Assembly (NCBI RefSeq): GCF_000025705.1
Contig: NC_013959.1
Coordinates: 2,116,001-2,180,000 of the forward strand
DNA: 64,000 nucleotides
Source of the DNA: Sideroxydans lithotrophicus ES-1
Lineage (GTDB): Bacteria; Pseudomonadota; Gammaproteobacteria; Burkholderiales; Gallionellaceae
Direction: 5' to 3'
Under the pieces are notes generated by a model that worked only from the letters and a program-made list of their open reading frames with translations, made no database searches and was not told the DNA's origin. The position numbers and the translations under genes are program-made. Below, piece by piece: positions 10,451-19,838 of this stretch. The stretch's first letter is position 1. The number at the start of each line of letters is the position of its first letter.

Positions 10451-10472
10451 CAATTTGATACAAGGGGAAAGC

Positions 10473-10673
10473 ATGCCTAACGAGAACATCTCGCAGCGTT
10501 ACGTCGAAGTCAGTGCAGAGGCGCTGCCCCTGTTCTGCCCCACCCCGGCGATCAGCCTGTGGAGCGCGCATCCGCGCGTCGCCATCCCGGTGGAAAAACT
10601 GGGCGAAGCTCGCTGCCCTTATTGCGGCACGCTATACAAGTTCAAGGGCGAGTTGCCGCACGGGCATCATTGA
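10473..10673 (+). CDS. Small zinc-finger protein (zf-CHCC type)
   Basis: A 66-residue protein with the spaced ligand set C22, H33, C48 and C51, the last two in CPYCGTLYKF. This matches the zf-CHCC family, related to the small zinc subunit of respiratory complex I (NDUFS6). The bacterial role is unknown. AAGGGGAAAGC precedes the ATG and fixes the start. It lies 22 bases after ilvE and 31 before waaF, an arrangement often seen in betaproteobacteria, so co-transcription is likely. Confidence 0.85.
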   Translation: MPNENISQRYVEVSAEALPLFCPTPAISLWSAHPRVAIPVEKLGEARCPYCGTLYKFKGELPHGHH

Positions 10674-10704
10674 GCGAGCAACCTCCCCTTCCTGCCAACT
10701 TCCC

Positions 10705-11718
10705 GTGAGAAAGATCCTCATCATCGCCCCAAGCTGGGTGGGCGACTGCATGCTGATGCAGCCCATGCTGCACCGCCTGCAGCAGCGGCATTCAGGCGTG
10801 CTTATCGATGTCCTGGCCCCGCCGTGGACGGAGAAACTGCTGCGGCAGATGCCTGAAGTCCATGATGTCATCATCAATCCGTTTCCGCACGGCGATTTCG
10901 GTTTTTTCCAACGCCGCCGCCTGGGAATTGCGTTGCGCGATGCGCGATACGACCAAGCCATCGTGCTGCCCAATTCCTGGAAATCGGCACTGGTTCCGTT
11001 CTTTGCAAACATTCCGGTGCGCACTGGCTATGTGGGCGAATCGCGTTATGGCCTGCTCAACGACGCACGCAAGCTGGACAAGATGAAACTGCCGCTGATG
11101 GTGGAACGTTTCGCGCAACTCGCTGAAGCACCATGCAACGAGATCGAACGGCCCCTGCCGTCGCCGATGCTGAAAGTGAGCGATACGCAACGAGCTGAGA
11201 CACTCGCCAGGTTCGATCTGTCGCAGGACAAACCGGTCGCCGTGTTCTGCCCGGGCGCGGAATACGGCCCGGCCAAGCGCTGGCCGGCACATTATTATGC
11301 CGAACTGGCCCAGCATCTGCGCACCCAAGGCTATGCCGTCTGGCTCATCGGCTCCCCCAAGGACAAAGAAGTCGCTGACAAGATCATCGCGCTTGGCAAC
11401 GAGCCGTGCCGCAACCTTTGCGGCACGACCGATCTTGCCGACGCCATCGCGTTGATGTCGTGCGCCGACCTGGTGGTCAGCAACGATTCCGGCCTGATGC
11501 ATATCGCTGCTGCACTGAACAAGCCGCTGCTGGCGATCTTCGGCTCCAGCAGCCCGCAGTTCACGCCGCCGCTGTCGGACAAGGCGCAGGTGCTCAAGCT
11601 CGACCTGCCGTGCAGTCCCTGTTTCAAGCGCGAGTGCCCGCTCGGCCATTTCAATTGCATGATCAAGCTGACGCCCAAAGAGGTGGCCCGGCACATCCCG
11701 ATCCTTTCCAGGAAATGA
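10705..11718 (+). CDS. waaF: ADP-heptose:LPS heptosyltransferase II
   Basis: A 337-residue GT9-family enzyme that adds the second heptose to the lipopolysaccharide inner core at the cytoplasmic face of the inner membrane. The N-terminus KILIIAPSWVGDCMLMQPML and the C-terminal nucleotide-sugar region (PGAEYGPAKRWP, then VSNDSGLMHIAAALNKP and FGSSSPQFTPP) are diagnostic. I chose the GTG at 10705 because it places the first beta strand at the normal N-terminus; no good ribosome site is visible, so coupling to the preceding gene is likely. Its TGA overlaps an ATG of the following mutase gene. Confidence 0.94.
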   Translation: MRKILIIAPSWVGDCMLMQPMLHRLQQRHSGVLIDVLAPPWTEKLLRQMPEVHDVIINPFPHGDFGFFQRRRLGIALRDARYDQAIVLPNSWKSALVPFFANIPVRTGYVGESRYGLLNDARKLDKMKLPLMVERFAQLAEAPCNEIERPLPSPMLKVSDTQRAETLARFDLSQDKPVAVFCPGAEYGPAKRWPAHYYAELAQHLRTQGYAVWLIGSPKDKEVADKIIALGNEPCRNLCGTTDLADAIALMSCADLVVSNDSGLMHIAAALNKPLLAIFGSSSPQFTPPLSDKAQVLKLDLPCSPCFKRECPLGHFNCMIKLTPKEVARHIPILSRK

Positions 11719-11720
11719 CC

Positions 11721-13097
11721 ATGGCAAACCTTCCCAAAGAGATATTCAAGGCCTACGACATACGCGGCATCGTCAGCAAGTCGCTGACCAATGAGATCGT
11801 GGAATCCATCGGGCATGCCATCGGCTCGGAAGCGGTCGCACGCAATCAGCACAGCATCGCCATCGGCCGCGACGGCCGACTGTCGGGTCCCGAATTCGCT
11901 AGGTCGCTGGCCCGCGGCATCCAGAAGAGCGGCATCAACGTCATCGACGTAGGTCGCGTTGCCACGCCGATGACCTACTTTGCCGCCTTCCAGCTCAAGA
12001 CCGATTGCGCGGTGATGATCACCGGCAGCCACAATCCACCTGATTACAACGGCCTCAAGATGGTGCTGGCAGGTGAAACGCTGTCCGGTGAAACCATCCA
12101 GAAACTGCGCCAGCGTATCGAAACGAACGATCTCGAGCACGGTAACGGCGGCTATTCGCAATACGATATCGCGCCGGAATATCTGGCGCGCATCATCGGC
12201 GACATCAAGCTGACGCGTCCGCTGAAGATCACGGTGGACTGTGGCAACGGCGTGGCCGGGGATTTCGCCGCCAAACTCTATCGCGGCATCGGCTGTAGCG
12301 TCACCGAGCTGTTCTGCGAGGTGGACGGCAACTTCCCCAACCACCACCCCGACCCCTCCGATCCACACAACCTGGAAGACCTGATCGCCGCCCTGCGCGG
12401 CAACGACAGCGAACTGGGACTGGCATTCGACGGCGACGGCGACCGTCTCGGCGTGGTCACCAAGGACGGCAAGATCATCTTCCCAGACCGTCAGCTGATG
12501 CTGTTCGCAGCCGATGTGCTGAGCCGAAATGCGGGCGCCGAGATCATCTTCGACGTGAAATCCACGCGCAACCTGTTCCCGTGGATACGCGAGCGCGGCG
12601 GCAAGCCGATCCTGTGGAAGACCGGCCATTCGCTGGTCAAGGCCAAGATGAAGGAGACCGGCGCGCTGCTCGCAGGCGAGATGAGCGGGCACGTGTTCTT
12701 CAAGGAGCGCTGGTATGGCTTCGACGACGGACTGTATGCGGGAGCGCGCTTGCTGGAGATATTGAGCAAGGTCGCCGACGCCAATGCCACGCTGAATGCC
12801 CTGCCGGACGCGGTTTGCACGCCAGAACTGCATATCCATACGGCCGAGGGCGTGAACCACAGCCTGATCGCGCTCTTGCAAAAGGAAGCCCGCTTTCCCG
12901 ATGCCAAAGACATCATCACTATCGACGGACTGCGCGTGGAATATGCCGACGGGTTCGGGCTGATGCGCCCCTCAAACACTACGCCGGTGATCGTGCTGCG
13001 TTTCGAAGCGGACAATGTTGCTGCTCTGCAGCGTATTCAGAACGACTTCCGTCGTGTGTTACTGAATGCGGAAAGCAGTCTGACGCTTCCGTTCTGA
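11721..13097 (+). CDS. Phosphomannomutase/phosphoglucomutase
   Basis: A 458-residue alpha-D-phosphohexomutase of the AlgC/ManB type, interconverting hexose 1- and 6-phosphates for surface polysaccharide synthesis. The phosphoserine loop TGSHNPPDYNG is near residue 100-110, the Mg-binding DGDGDR near 237, the sugar loop GEMSGH near 319, and the phosphate loop RPSNTTP close to the C-terminus. An ATG at 11715 overlaps the waaF stop, but AGGA is correctly spaced for the ATG at 11721, so I use that. AlgC-type dual specificity is inferred from length and loops. Confidence 0.93.
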   Translation: MANLPKEIFKAYDIRGIVSKSLTNEIVESIGHAIGSEAVARNQHSIAIGRDGRLSGPEFARSLARGIQKSGINVIDVGRVATPMTYFAAFQLKTDCAVMITGSHNPPDYNGLKMVLAGETLSGETIQKLRQRIETNDLEHGNGGYSQYDIAPEYLARIIGDIKLTRPLKITVDCGNGVAGDFAAKLYRGIGCSVTELFCEVDGNFPNHHPDPSDPHNLEDLIAALRGNDSELGLAFDGDGDRLGVVTKDGKIIFPDRQLMLFAADVLSRNAGAEIIFDVKSTRNLFPWIRERGGKPILWKTGHSLVKAKMKETGALLAGEMSGHVFFKERWYGFDDGLYAGARLLEILSKVADANATLNALPDAVCTPELHIHTAEGVNHSLIALLQKEARFPDAKDIITIDGLRVEYADGFGLMRPSNTTPVIVLRFEADNVAALQRIQNDFRRVLLNAESSLTLPF

Positions 13098-13115
13098 ACC
13101 GTATTTCCGCTCGAT

Positions 13116-13574
13116 TCATCCTGATATGGATTGGGGATGGGCGTGTTGCAGCCCCTTGCCACTCAGCCAGCCAAGGTCGGCCAGTTCGTTCAGAAGCCGG
13201 GTGAATTCGACCAGATTCACCGGTTTCTTCACGAAGCTGTTGGCACCGATCTGGTAACTCAACACCACATCCGCGGGATCGTGAAGCTCGGAGAAAACGA
13301 CAATAGGCACATCCTGCAGCCGGGCCTCCATACGCAATGTTCTCAGCACGGCCAGACCGGCAAGTTTTGGGAGTTTCAAATCAAGCAGGATCAAGCGCGG
13401 CATCGCATAACCGCGTTCGACGGTATCGGTCAACCATGCCAGCGCCTCGGTCGCATCCCGTGCCACTGCAAGATGCAACTTGTCCGGACAGCTTGCCACG
13501 GCCTGCTGTATCAGCAGCACCTCAGCCTCGCCGTCTTCAACCAGCAGTATCGTATCGTTCGCTTGCCTGAGCAT
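13116..13574 (-). CDS. Single-domain response regulator (Rcp1-like)
   Basis: A 152-residue receiver-only protein. It has the acidic pair E13/D14 (LLVEDGEAE), the phosphoacceptor D65 (LILLDLKLP), S95 and K117 (FVKKP). There is no output domain, so it probably passes phosphate or binds a partner, as Rcp1-type regulators of phytochrome-like kinases do. No histidine kinase is nearby. I chose the ATG at 13574 because AAGGTGA lies about 9 bases upstream; an ATG at 13628 has no clear ribosome site. It is convergent with the mutase gene. Confidence 0.85.
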   Translation of the reverse strand: MLRQANDTILLVEDGEAEVLLIQQAVASCPDKLHLAVARDATEALAWLTDTVERGYAMPRLILLDLKLPKLAGLAVLRTLRMEARLQDVPIVVFSELHDPADVVLSYQIGANSFVKKPVNLVEFTRLLNELADLGWLSGKGLQHAHPQSISG

Positions 13575-13737
13575 CGTCCGCTTCACCTTGTATTCATCTG
13601 AAAACGAAGCAGCCGATCTGGTACGCATGGACCATCACACTTCATCTCCATCCCTGCCCGAACCCTACACCAGCAGCGCGCGCTTTGGCAACCTGTAATA
13701 AACAACGAACAATCGGGTGCCTGGAGCCCTGTTCCGA

Positions 13738-16359
13738 TCAGAGCTTTGCCTTTACCCAATCCGGAACGGATGCCAGTGCCTTCGCCAGGTGTTCCGGTTG
13801 CGTGCCGCCTGCTTGCGCCATGTCCGGCCTGCCGCCGCCCTTGCCACCGACCTGTTGCGCGACAAAATTCACCAACTCGCCTGCCTTGACCTTGGCTGTC
13901 GCATCGGCAGTCACGCCCGCGATCAGGCTCACCTTGCCTTCGGCTACCGAGGCCAGTACGACCGCAGCGGATTTGAGCTTGTCTTTCAGCTTGTCCAGCG
14001 TCTCGCGCAGCACTGCTGCATCGGCGCCATCCAGCTTGGCCGCGAGGACTTTCACGCCGCTGACATCCTGCGCCTGAGCCAGCAGCTCGTCGCCCTGTGC
14101 GGAAGCGAGTTTGGACTTCAGTGCCGCCAGCTCTTTCTCCAGCGACTTCACGTTATCGAGGATTTGCGTGATGCGAGCGGCGGCTTCCTGCGGCTGCGCC
14201 TTCACGGCATCGGCCACCTGCTGCAGTTGCACTTCCTGCTGTTGCACCAGCGCCAGCGCACCTTCGCCGGTCACCGCCTCGACACGGCGCACACCAGCCG
14301 CCACGCCGCTTTCGGCCACGATCTTGAACAGGCCGATATCGCCGGTGCGCTTCACGTGCGTACCGCCGCACAATTCGATGGACGAACCGATGTTCAGCAC
14401 GCGCACCACATCGCCGTATTTCTCGCCGAACAGCATCATCGCGCCGGTCTTCTGTGCTTCCTCGATCGGCATCACGCGCGACTGGCACTCGGCATTGCTC
14501 AATATTTCGGCGTTCACGATGGCTTCCACCTTGCGGATCTCCGCATCGCTCATCGGCTGCGTATGCACGAAGTCGAAGCGCGTCTTGTCCGCATCGACCT
14601 GCGAACCCTTTTGCTGCACATGGGTGCCCAGCACTTCGCGCAGCGCCTTGTGCATCAGGTGCGTCGCCGAGTGATTGCGCATGGTGCGGCTGCGCGCCGC
14701 CACATCCACCCTGGCGGTGACGCCGTTGCCCACGCTCAGCTTGCCGGTCTTCACCACGCCGTGGTGACCAAACACCGAGGCTTGTATCTTCTGCGTGTCT
14801 TCCACCGCGAAGATGCCATGCACGCTGCGCAGTTCACCGCTGTCGCCGACCTGTCCGCCGGACTCGGCGTAGAACGGGGTATCGTCCAGCACCACCACGC
14901 CCAGGTCGCCTTCATTCAGTTCGTTCACTTCGACACCATCCTTGTACAAAGCGAGGATGTTGCCTTTGTGTTCCAGCGATTCATATCCATGGAAAGTGGT
15001 CGCCGGACCGGAATATTCGAGGTTCGCAGCCATCTTGAACTTGCCCGCCGCGCGCGCCTGCTCCTTCTGGCGCGCCATCGCCGCATTGAACGCGGCATCG
15101 TCCACCTTCACGCCGCGTTCGCGGCAGATGTCGGCGGTCAGGTCGAGCGGGAAACCGTAAGTGTCGTGCAGCTTGAACGCGGTCTCGCCGTTGAATACCT
15201 TACCGCCCGCCTTCTCCATCTCGGCCAGGTCGGCTTCGAGGATCGCCATGCCATGCTCGATGGTGGCAAAGAAGCGTTCCTCTTCCAGCTTGAGGATGCC
15301 CTTCACACGCACCTGCTCGGCAACTAGCTCCGGATAAGCGCTGCCCATCTGCTCCACCAGATCGGGCACCATCTTGTAGAAGAACGCTTCACGCGCGCCA
15401 AGCTTGTAGCCGTGGCGGATGGCACGCCTAATGATGCGGCGCAGTACATAGCCGCGACCTTCGTTGCCGGGGATGACGCCATCGGCGATCAGGAAAGAGC
15501 AGGCGCGAATGTGGTCGGCCAGCACACGCAAGCTGGGCTGGTCGAGGTTGGTCTGATTGGTTTCGCGTGCGGCCGCCTTGATCAGCGCCTGGAACAGGTC
15601 GATCTCGTAATTGGCGTGTACATGCTGCAACACTGCCGAGATGCGCTCCAGCCCCATGCCGGTGTCGACGGAAGGCTTGGGCAACGGATGCATCACGCCC
15701 GCTTCGTCGCGGTTGAACTGCATGAATACGTTGTTCCAGATCTCGATATAGCGGTCGCCGTCTTCTTCCGGCGTGCCGGGCAGGCCGCCGGGAATATGTG
15801 CGCCGTGGTCGTAGAAGATCTCGGTACAGGGACCGCAGGGGCCGGTGTCTCCCATCATCCAGAAGTTGTCGGACGCGTAGCGCGCACCCTTGTTGTCACC
15901 GATGCGGATCACGCGATCCGCAGCCAGTCCGACTTTCTTGGTCCAGATGTCGTAGGCCTCGTCGTCCTCGGCATACACGGTGACGTAGAGCTTGTCCTTG
16001 GGCAGCTTGAACACCTCGGTCAGCAGTTCCCAGGCGTACTTGATCGCGTCGCGCTTGAAGTAGTCGCCAAAGCTGAAGTTGCCCAGCATCTCGAAGAAGG
16101 TATGGTGGCGCGCGGTATAACCGACATTTTCCAGGTCGTTGTGCTTGCCGCCGGCACGCACGCATTTCTGCGACGAAGCGGCGCGGGTATAGGGGCGCTT
16201 GTCGAAACCGAGGAACACGTCCTTGAACTGGTTCATGCCCGCATTGGTGAACAGCAGCGTCGGGTCTTCGTGCGGCACCAGCGAACTGGAAGAAACGACG
16301 GTATGGCCTTTGGAGGCAAAATAATCCAGGAATTTCTGGCGGATTTCACTGCTTTTCAT
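13738..16359 (-). CDS. alaS: Alanyl-tRNA synthetase
   Basis: An 873-residue class II synthetase (E. coli 876). The order is catalytic core ([15 protein letters not shown] near residue 45, then the [15 protein letters not shown] block), tRNA-recognition region, editing domain with zinc ligands [11 protein letters not shown] and [10 protein letters not shown], and the C-terminal glycine-rich DHHA1 segment ([15 protein letters not shown]). AGGGTG lies 6 bases before the ATG at 16359, which decides the start over an upstream in-frame codon. It follows recX on the same strand at about 90 bases. Confidence 0.97.
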   Translation of the reverse strand: MKSSEIRQKFLDYFASKGHTVVSSSSLVPHEDPTLLFTNAGMNQFKDVFLGFDKRPYTRAASSQKCVRAGGKHNDLENVGYTARHHTFFEMLGNFSFGDYFKRDAIKYAWELLTEVFKLPKDKLYVTVYAEDDEAYDIWTKKVGLAADRVIRIGDNKGARYASDNFWMMGDTGPCGPCTEIFYDHGAHIPGGLPGTPEEDGDRYIEIWNNVFMQFNRDEAGVMHPLPKPSVDTGMGLERISAVLQHVHANYEIDLFQALIKAAARETNQTNLDQPSLRVLADHIRACSFLIADGVIPGNEGRGYVLRRIIRRAIRHGYKLGAREAFFYKMVPDLVEQMGSAYPELVAEQVRVKGILKLEEERFFATIEHGMAILEADLAEMEKAGGKVFNGETAFKLHDTYGFPLDLTADICRERGVKVDDAAFNAAMARQKEQARAAGKFKMAANLEYSGPATTFHGYESLEHKGNILALYKDGVEVNELNEGDLGVVVLDDTPFYAESGGQVGDSGELRSVHGIFAVEDTQKIQASVFGHHGVVKTGKLSVGNGVTARVDVAARSRTMRNHSATHLMHKALREVLGTHVQQKGSQVDADKTRFDFVHTQPMSDAEIRKVEAIVNAEILSNAECQSRVMPIEEAQKTGAMMLFGEKYGDVVRVLNIGSSIELCGGTHVKRTGDIGLFKIVAESGVAAGVRRVEAVTGEGALALVQQQEVQLQQVADAVKAQPQEAAARITQILDNVKSLEKELAALKSKLASAQGDELLAQAQDVSGVKVLAAKLDGADAAVLRETLDKLKDKLKSAAVVLASVAEGKVSLIAGVTADATAKVKAGELVNFVAQQVGGKGGGRPDMAQAGGTQPEHLAKALASVPDWVKAKL

Positions 16360-16449
16360 CGATGCACCCTGAGCTCTTAAAGTCACGTTCCAGGCAGGCT
16401 GGACAAGGCGCGCATCATACCATTTGGTGTGCCTGTACGGCGTGCCGTG

Positions 16450-16923
16450 TCAGCCTTCCCCCTCCTCCATGACGGAGGACAGTTTCAGGACTTTGAGGGT
16501 CACGTCTATGGAAAACCCGCGCGATTGCAGAAATCGCACTTGTCTGGCTTTTTCCTTGGCGTCTTTAGGCAGAACGCCGAACTTCTTCTGCCACACCTCG
16601 CGCGCCGCGTCCAGTTCGGTTTCTTTCAGTTGGGGGATGGCATCGGCGATCAGGTTCTCGGCGATGCCTTTCTGGCGCAGTTCGTGGGCGATACGCTGGG
16701 TGCCGAAGCGCCCGCGTTTGGCATCCACCCACTGTGTGGCGGCGCGGATGTCCGAGAGCCAGTTGCGCTTTTCCAGCTCGTCCAGCACGGCAACCAGGTC
16801 TTCGCCTTCCTGCACATAGGGCTGCAGCTTGGCGTGCAGCTCGGCCCGGCTATGTTCGCGCCGCGCCAGATACCGCATGGCGCGGACGCGCAGGCTGAGT
16901 TCAGGCTTCTTCTGCGACTTCAC
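16450..16923 (-). CDS. recX: RecX regulator of RecA
   Basis: About 157 residues, all helical, with the typical three-helix repeats ([16 protein letters not shown], the [13 protein letters not shown] helix, and [16 protein letters not shown] near the end). RecX binds RecA filaments and limits recombinase activity. The GTG at 16923 is the best start because it gives a normal-length N-terminus; it places the first 23 bases inside the 3' end of recA, so recX is translationally tied to recA. A later ATG at 16878 would remove conserved residues. Confidence 0.9.
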   Translation of the reverse strand: MKSQKKPELSLRVRAMRYLARREHSRAELHAKLQPYVQEGEDLVAVLDELEKRNWLSDIRAATQWVDAKRGRFGTQRIAHELRQKGIAENLIADAIPQLKETELDAAREVWQKKFGVLPKDAKEKARQVRFLQSRGFSIDVTLKVLKLSSVMEEGEG

Positions 16924-17926
16924 TGACGCCCAAGGCGGCGACGCCGACCGCCGCACGCACCCTGTTCTCGATCTCGGCGGCGATCACCGGGTTGCTCTTC
17001 AGGAATTCGCGCGCATTATCCTTGCCCTGGCCGATCTTCTCGCCGTTGTAGGCATACCATGCGCCGGACTTCTCGACGATCTTGTGCAGCACACCCAGCT
17101 CGATGATCTCGCCCTCGCGCGAGATGCCTTCGCCATACAGGATGTCGAAGTTGGCTTCCTTGAACGGAGGTGCAACCTTGTTCTTGACCACCTTGACGCG
17201 GGTCTCGTTGCCGATGACCTCGTCGCCCTTCTTGATCGCACCAGTGCGGCGGATATCCATGCGCACCGAAGCGTAGAACTTCAGCGCATTGCCACCGGTG
17301 GTGGTCTCGGGATTGCCGAACATCACGCCGATCTTCATGCGGATCTGGTTGATGAAGATGACCATGGTATTGGAACGATTGATATTCGCGGTGAGCTTGC
17401 GTAGCGCTTGCGACATCAGGCGGGCATGCAGGCCCATCTGCGCATCACCCATCTCACCTTCGATCTCGGCCTTCGGCGTCAGCGCGGCAACGGAGTCGAC
17501 CACCACCACATCGACCGAACCGGAGCGCACCAGCATGTCGACGATCTCCAGCGCCTGCTCGCCGTTGTCCGGCTGCGAGATCAGCAGGTCTTCGACCTTC
17601 ACGCCCAGCTTCTTGGCATAGCCCGGATCGAGCGCGTGCTCGGCATCGATGAAAGCAGCGGTACCGCCCATCTTCTGCATCTCGGCGATGACTTGCAGGG
17701 TGAGCGTGGTCTTGCCGGAGGATTCCGGGCCGTAGATCTCGATCACGCGACCGCGCGGCAGGCCGCCGACGCCCAGCGCGATGTCCAGACCCAGCGAACC
17801 GGTCGACACGACCTGGATGTCCTTGCCGACCTCGCTCTCGCCCAGCCGCATGATAGAGCCTTTGCCAAACTGCTTTTCGATCTGGCTGAGTGCCGCCGCG
17901 AGTGCCTTGCTCTTGTTGTCATCCAT
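16901..17926 (-). CDS. recA: Recombinase RecA
   Basis: A 341-residue RecA with Walker [10 protein letters not shown] at residues 66-74, Walker [11 protein letters not shown] and the DNA-binding loop region ending [25 protein letters not shown] in family form. It drives homologous recombination, repair and LexA self-cleavage. AAGGGGA lies 6 bases before the ATG at 17926. The region upstream carries a candidate promoter and a palindromic box described separately. It lies between pncC and recX, a common arrangement in proteobacteria. Confidence 0.98.
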   Translation of the reverse strand: MDDNKSKALAAALSQIEKQFGKGSIMRLGESEVGKDIQVVSTGSLGLDIALGVGGLPRGRVIEIYGPESSGKTTLTLQVIAEMQKMGGTAAFIDAEHALDPGYAKKLGVKVEDLLISQPDNGEQALEIVDMLVRSGSVDVVVVDSVAALTPKAEIEGEMGDAQMGLHARLMSQALRKLTANINRSNTMVIFINQIRMKIGVMFGNPETTTGGNALKFYASVRMDIRRTGAIKKGDEVIGNETRVKVVKNKVAPPFKEANFDILYGEGISREGEIIELGVLHKIVEKSGAWYAYNGEKIGQGKDNAREFLKSNPVIAAEIENRVRAAVGVAALGVSEVAEEA

Positions 17927-17961
17927 TTTGTTCCCCTTTCAGAAAATTCGATGGGGCGGAT

Positions 17962-18001
17962 TGTGGCACAACAATTCCGACTTGTACAGAACGTTCGTTC
18001 T
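17962..18001 (-). promoter_or_regulatory. recA promoter with SOS-like box
   Basis: Reading the minus strand, the box AGAACGAACGTTCT (17988-18001) has the form GAAC-N4-GTTC. It abuts a -35-like TGTACA, which is followed after 17 bases by the -10-like CACAAT. No CTGT-N8-ACAG (E. coli LexA) box is present in the recA-pncC spacer. The position is right for a LexA operator, and the form resembles the Bacillus-type box. This is inference from pattern only. Confidence 0.45.
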
Positions 18002-18010
18002 CTTTCTGAG

Positions 18011-18502
18011 TTACGCAAGCTTTGTTATGTTATTCAACAAGTTGATCGTTCCTTGCAGGGCGATTCGCACCGCTTTCACCCTTATCGCATCGCGATCCCC
18101 GGCCAGATGGTGACAGGCAGTACGCACCGTATCGCTGGTCGCCCAGGCAAACCAGACGGTACCGACCGGCTTCTCCGGCGTACCGCCGGTTGGTCCGGCG
18201 ATCCCGCTCACGGACAGGGCCACCTGCGCACGGCTATATTGCAGCGCTCCTTGCGCCATTTCACGCACCGTTGCCTCACTCACCGCCCCATGCTTCACCA
18301 GCGTTTCGGGCGCAACGCCCAACATCTCTTCTTTTGCAGTGTTGGAATAGGTCACGAAACCCCGGTCGAACCAGGCCGAGCTGCCCGATATTCTGGTCAC
18401 CGCCTGTGCAACGCCGCCGCCGGTGCAGGATTCCGCTGTCGCCAGCATCATGGCATGCGCCTTGAGTACCGATCCCAGCTGTTTGGCCAGTCTGGCACTC
18501 AT
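18011..18502 (-). CDS. pncC: Nicotinamide-nucleotide amidase (CinA C-terminal type)
   Basis: A 163-residue stand-alone CinA C-terminal domain. It deamidates NMN to nicotinate mononucleotide in pyridine nucleotide recycling. The motifs ATAESCTGGGVAQAVT, the RGFVTYSNTAKEEMLGV block and SGIAGPTGGTPEKPVGTVW are characteristic. The ATG at 18502 overlaps the TGA of metZ (ATGA), so translation is coupled to metZ. It precedes recA by about 85 bases, as in many proteobacteria. Confidence 0.93.
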   Translation of the reverse strand: MSARLAKQLGSVLKAHAMMLATAESCTGGGVAQAVTRISGSSAWFDRGFVTYSNTAKEEMLGVAPETLVKHGAVSEATVREMAQGALQYSRAQVALSVSGIAGPTGGTPEKPVGTVWFAWATSDTVRTACHHLAGDRDAIRVKAVRIALQGTINLLNNITKLA

Positions 18503-19665
18503 AACCCGCGCGCCAGGTCGTTCTGGATGTCGACCACTGCTTCCAGACCCACGGCGATGCGGATCAAGCCATCGCCGATGCCGGCAGCCGCGCGCGCTTC
18601 CGGCGAGATGCGCGCATGCGTGGTGGTCGCCGGGTGGGTGATGGTGGTCTTGGTGTCGCCCAGATTCGCCGTGATGGACAACAGCTTGGTGTTATCGATC
18701 ACGCGCCAGGCTGCTGCTTTGCCGCCCTTCACTTCGAACGCCACGATGCCGCCGCCGGTCTTTTGCTGTTTCATCGCCAGTGCATGCTGCGGATGCGACG
18801 GCAGGCCGGGATAGAACACGCGCGCCACGTTGGCTTGGCTCTCCAGCCAATGCGCCAGTTGCAGCGCATTGGCGCTGTGCGCTTCCATGCGCAGTTTGAG
18901 CGTCTCGATGCCTTTCAGGAATATCCAGGCGTTGAACGCGCTCATGGTCGGACCGGTGGTGCGCAGAAATCCATACACCGGCTCCATCAGTTTCTTGCTG
19001 CCCAGCACTGCGCCACCCAGCACGCGGCCCTGGCCGTCGATGTATTTGGTGGCGGAATGAATGACGATGTCGGCGCCGAATTCGAACGGACGTTGCAGGA
19101 TGGGAGTACAGAAACAGTTGTCCACTGCCAGCAAGGCGCCGCAACCCTTCGCCACGGCTGAGATCGCCGCGATGTCGGAGATTTCGGTCAGCGGGTTGGA
19201 CGGCGTCTCCAGGAAGAACAGTTTCGTGCTGGGGCGCACCGCCGCCTGCCATTGCGCGACATCGGTGGCGGAAACGAAGGTCGTCTCCACGCCGAATTTC
19301 TTCAGCACGTTGTTGAACAGGTTCACGGTCGAACCGAAGATGCTCTGCGACGCAACCACATGATCGCCAGCCTTGAGCAACCCCATGCAGGCCGACAGGA
19401 TGGCGGACATGCCGGACGATGTCGCCACGCACTGCTCGGCGCCTTCCAACGCGGCGAGGCGCTCTTCGAACATGGTGACGGTGGGGTTGGTGAAGCGCGA
19501 ATAGATGTTGCCCGGCTCTTCGCCAATGAAACGCTTGGCGGCCTGTTCCGCACTGTCGAAGGTAAAACTGGAAGTGAGGAACAAAGCCTCGCTGTGTTCG
19601 TGGAACTGGCTTTGCACGCCACCGGCACGTAACGCCAGCGTCTCTGGTTGGTATGATTCAGTCAT
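18499..19665 (-). CDS. metZ: O-succinylhomoserine sulfhydrylase
   Basis: A 388-residue Cys/Met-metabolism PLP enzyme that makes homocysteine directly from O-succinylhomoserine and sulfide. The PLP lysine is K207 in VIHSATKYIDGQGRVLGG, and the cofactor loop ATSSGMSAIL and C-terminal SLGD-equivalent ANLGDTKTTITHPATTTH match the family. The assignment to MetZ rather than MetB or MetC rests on overall resemblance and on the purF-metZ neighbourhood typical of beta- and gammaproteobacteria. AAGGACG lies 6-7 bases before the ATG at 19665. Confidence 0.92.
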   Translation of the reverse strand: MTESYQPETLALRAGGVQSQFHEHSEALFLTSSFTFDSAEQAAKRFIGEEPGNIYSRFTNPTVTMFEERLAALEGAEQCVATSSGMSAILSACMGLLKAGDHVVASQSIFGSTVNLFNNVLKKFGVETTFVSATDVAQWQAAVRPSTKLFFLETPSNPLTEISDIAAISAVAKGCGALLAVDNCFCTPILQRPFEFGADIVIHSATKYIDGQGRVLGGAVLGSKKLMEPVYGFLRTTGPTMSAFNAWIFLKGIETLKLRMEAHSANALQLAHWLESQANVARVFYPGLPSHPQHALAMKQQKTGGGIVAFEVKGGKAAAWRVIDNTKLLSITANLGDTKTTITHPATTTHARISPEARAAAGIGDGLIRIAVGLEAVVDIQNDLARGL

Positions 19666-19705
19666 TTTTTCGTCCTTGCGACCTGTCCACGCCGACAACG
19701 TCGCC

Positions 19706-19743
19706 AATAAAAAACCCGGAAAGCTTAGCGCTAAACCGGGTTT
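19706..19743 (-). terminator. Rho-independent terminator after purF
   Basis: On the minus strand AAACCCGG and CCGGGTTT form an 8-bp stem (19712-19719 with 19736-19743) around a loop with its own GC pairs, followed by a T run. It stands between purF and metZ, so metZ needs its own promoter or readthrough. Confidence 0.8.
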
Positions 19744-19838
19744 CCCTCGCTTTAGCAGTATTTGTAATGCGCCCGCAAGCTGTTCCTCAAATCGGCGCAG
19801 ACGGAAAGTAACACCCCCCGCCGCGAACTGTCAACGCA

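Noticed and set aside
11331-12881. A 516-codon minus-strand frame opposite waaF and the mutase gene
   Set aside because: Antisense shadow; both opposing genes carry intact catalytic motifs.
13629-13737. Terminator after alaS
   Set aside because: Only weak GGG/CCC pairing without a T run.
13717-15327. A 536-codon plus-strand frame opposite alaS
   Set aside because: It is wholly within alaS; no protein-family pattern and no ribosome site.
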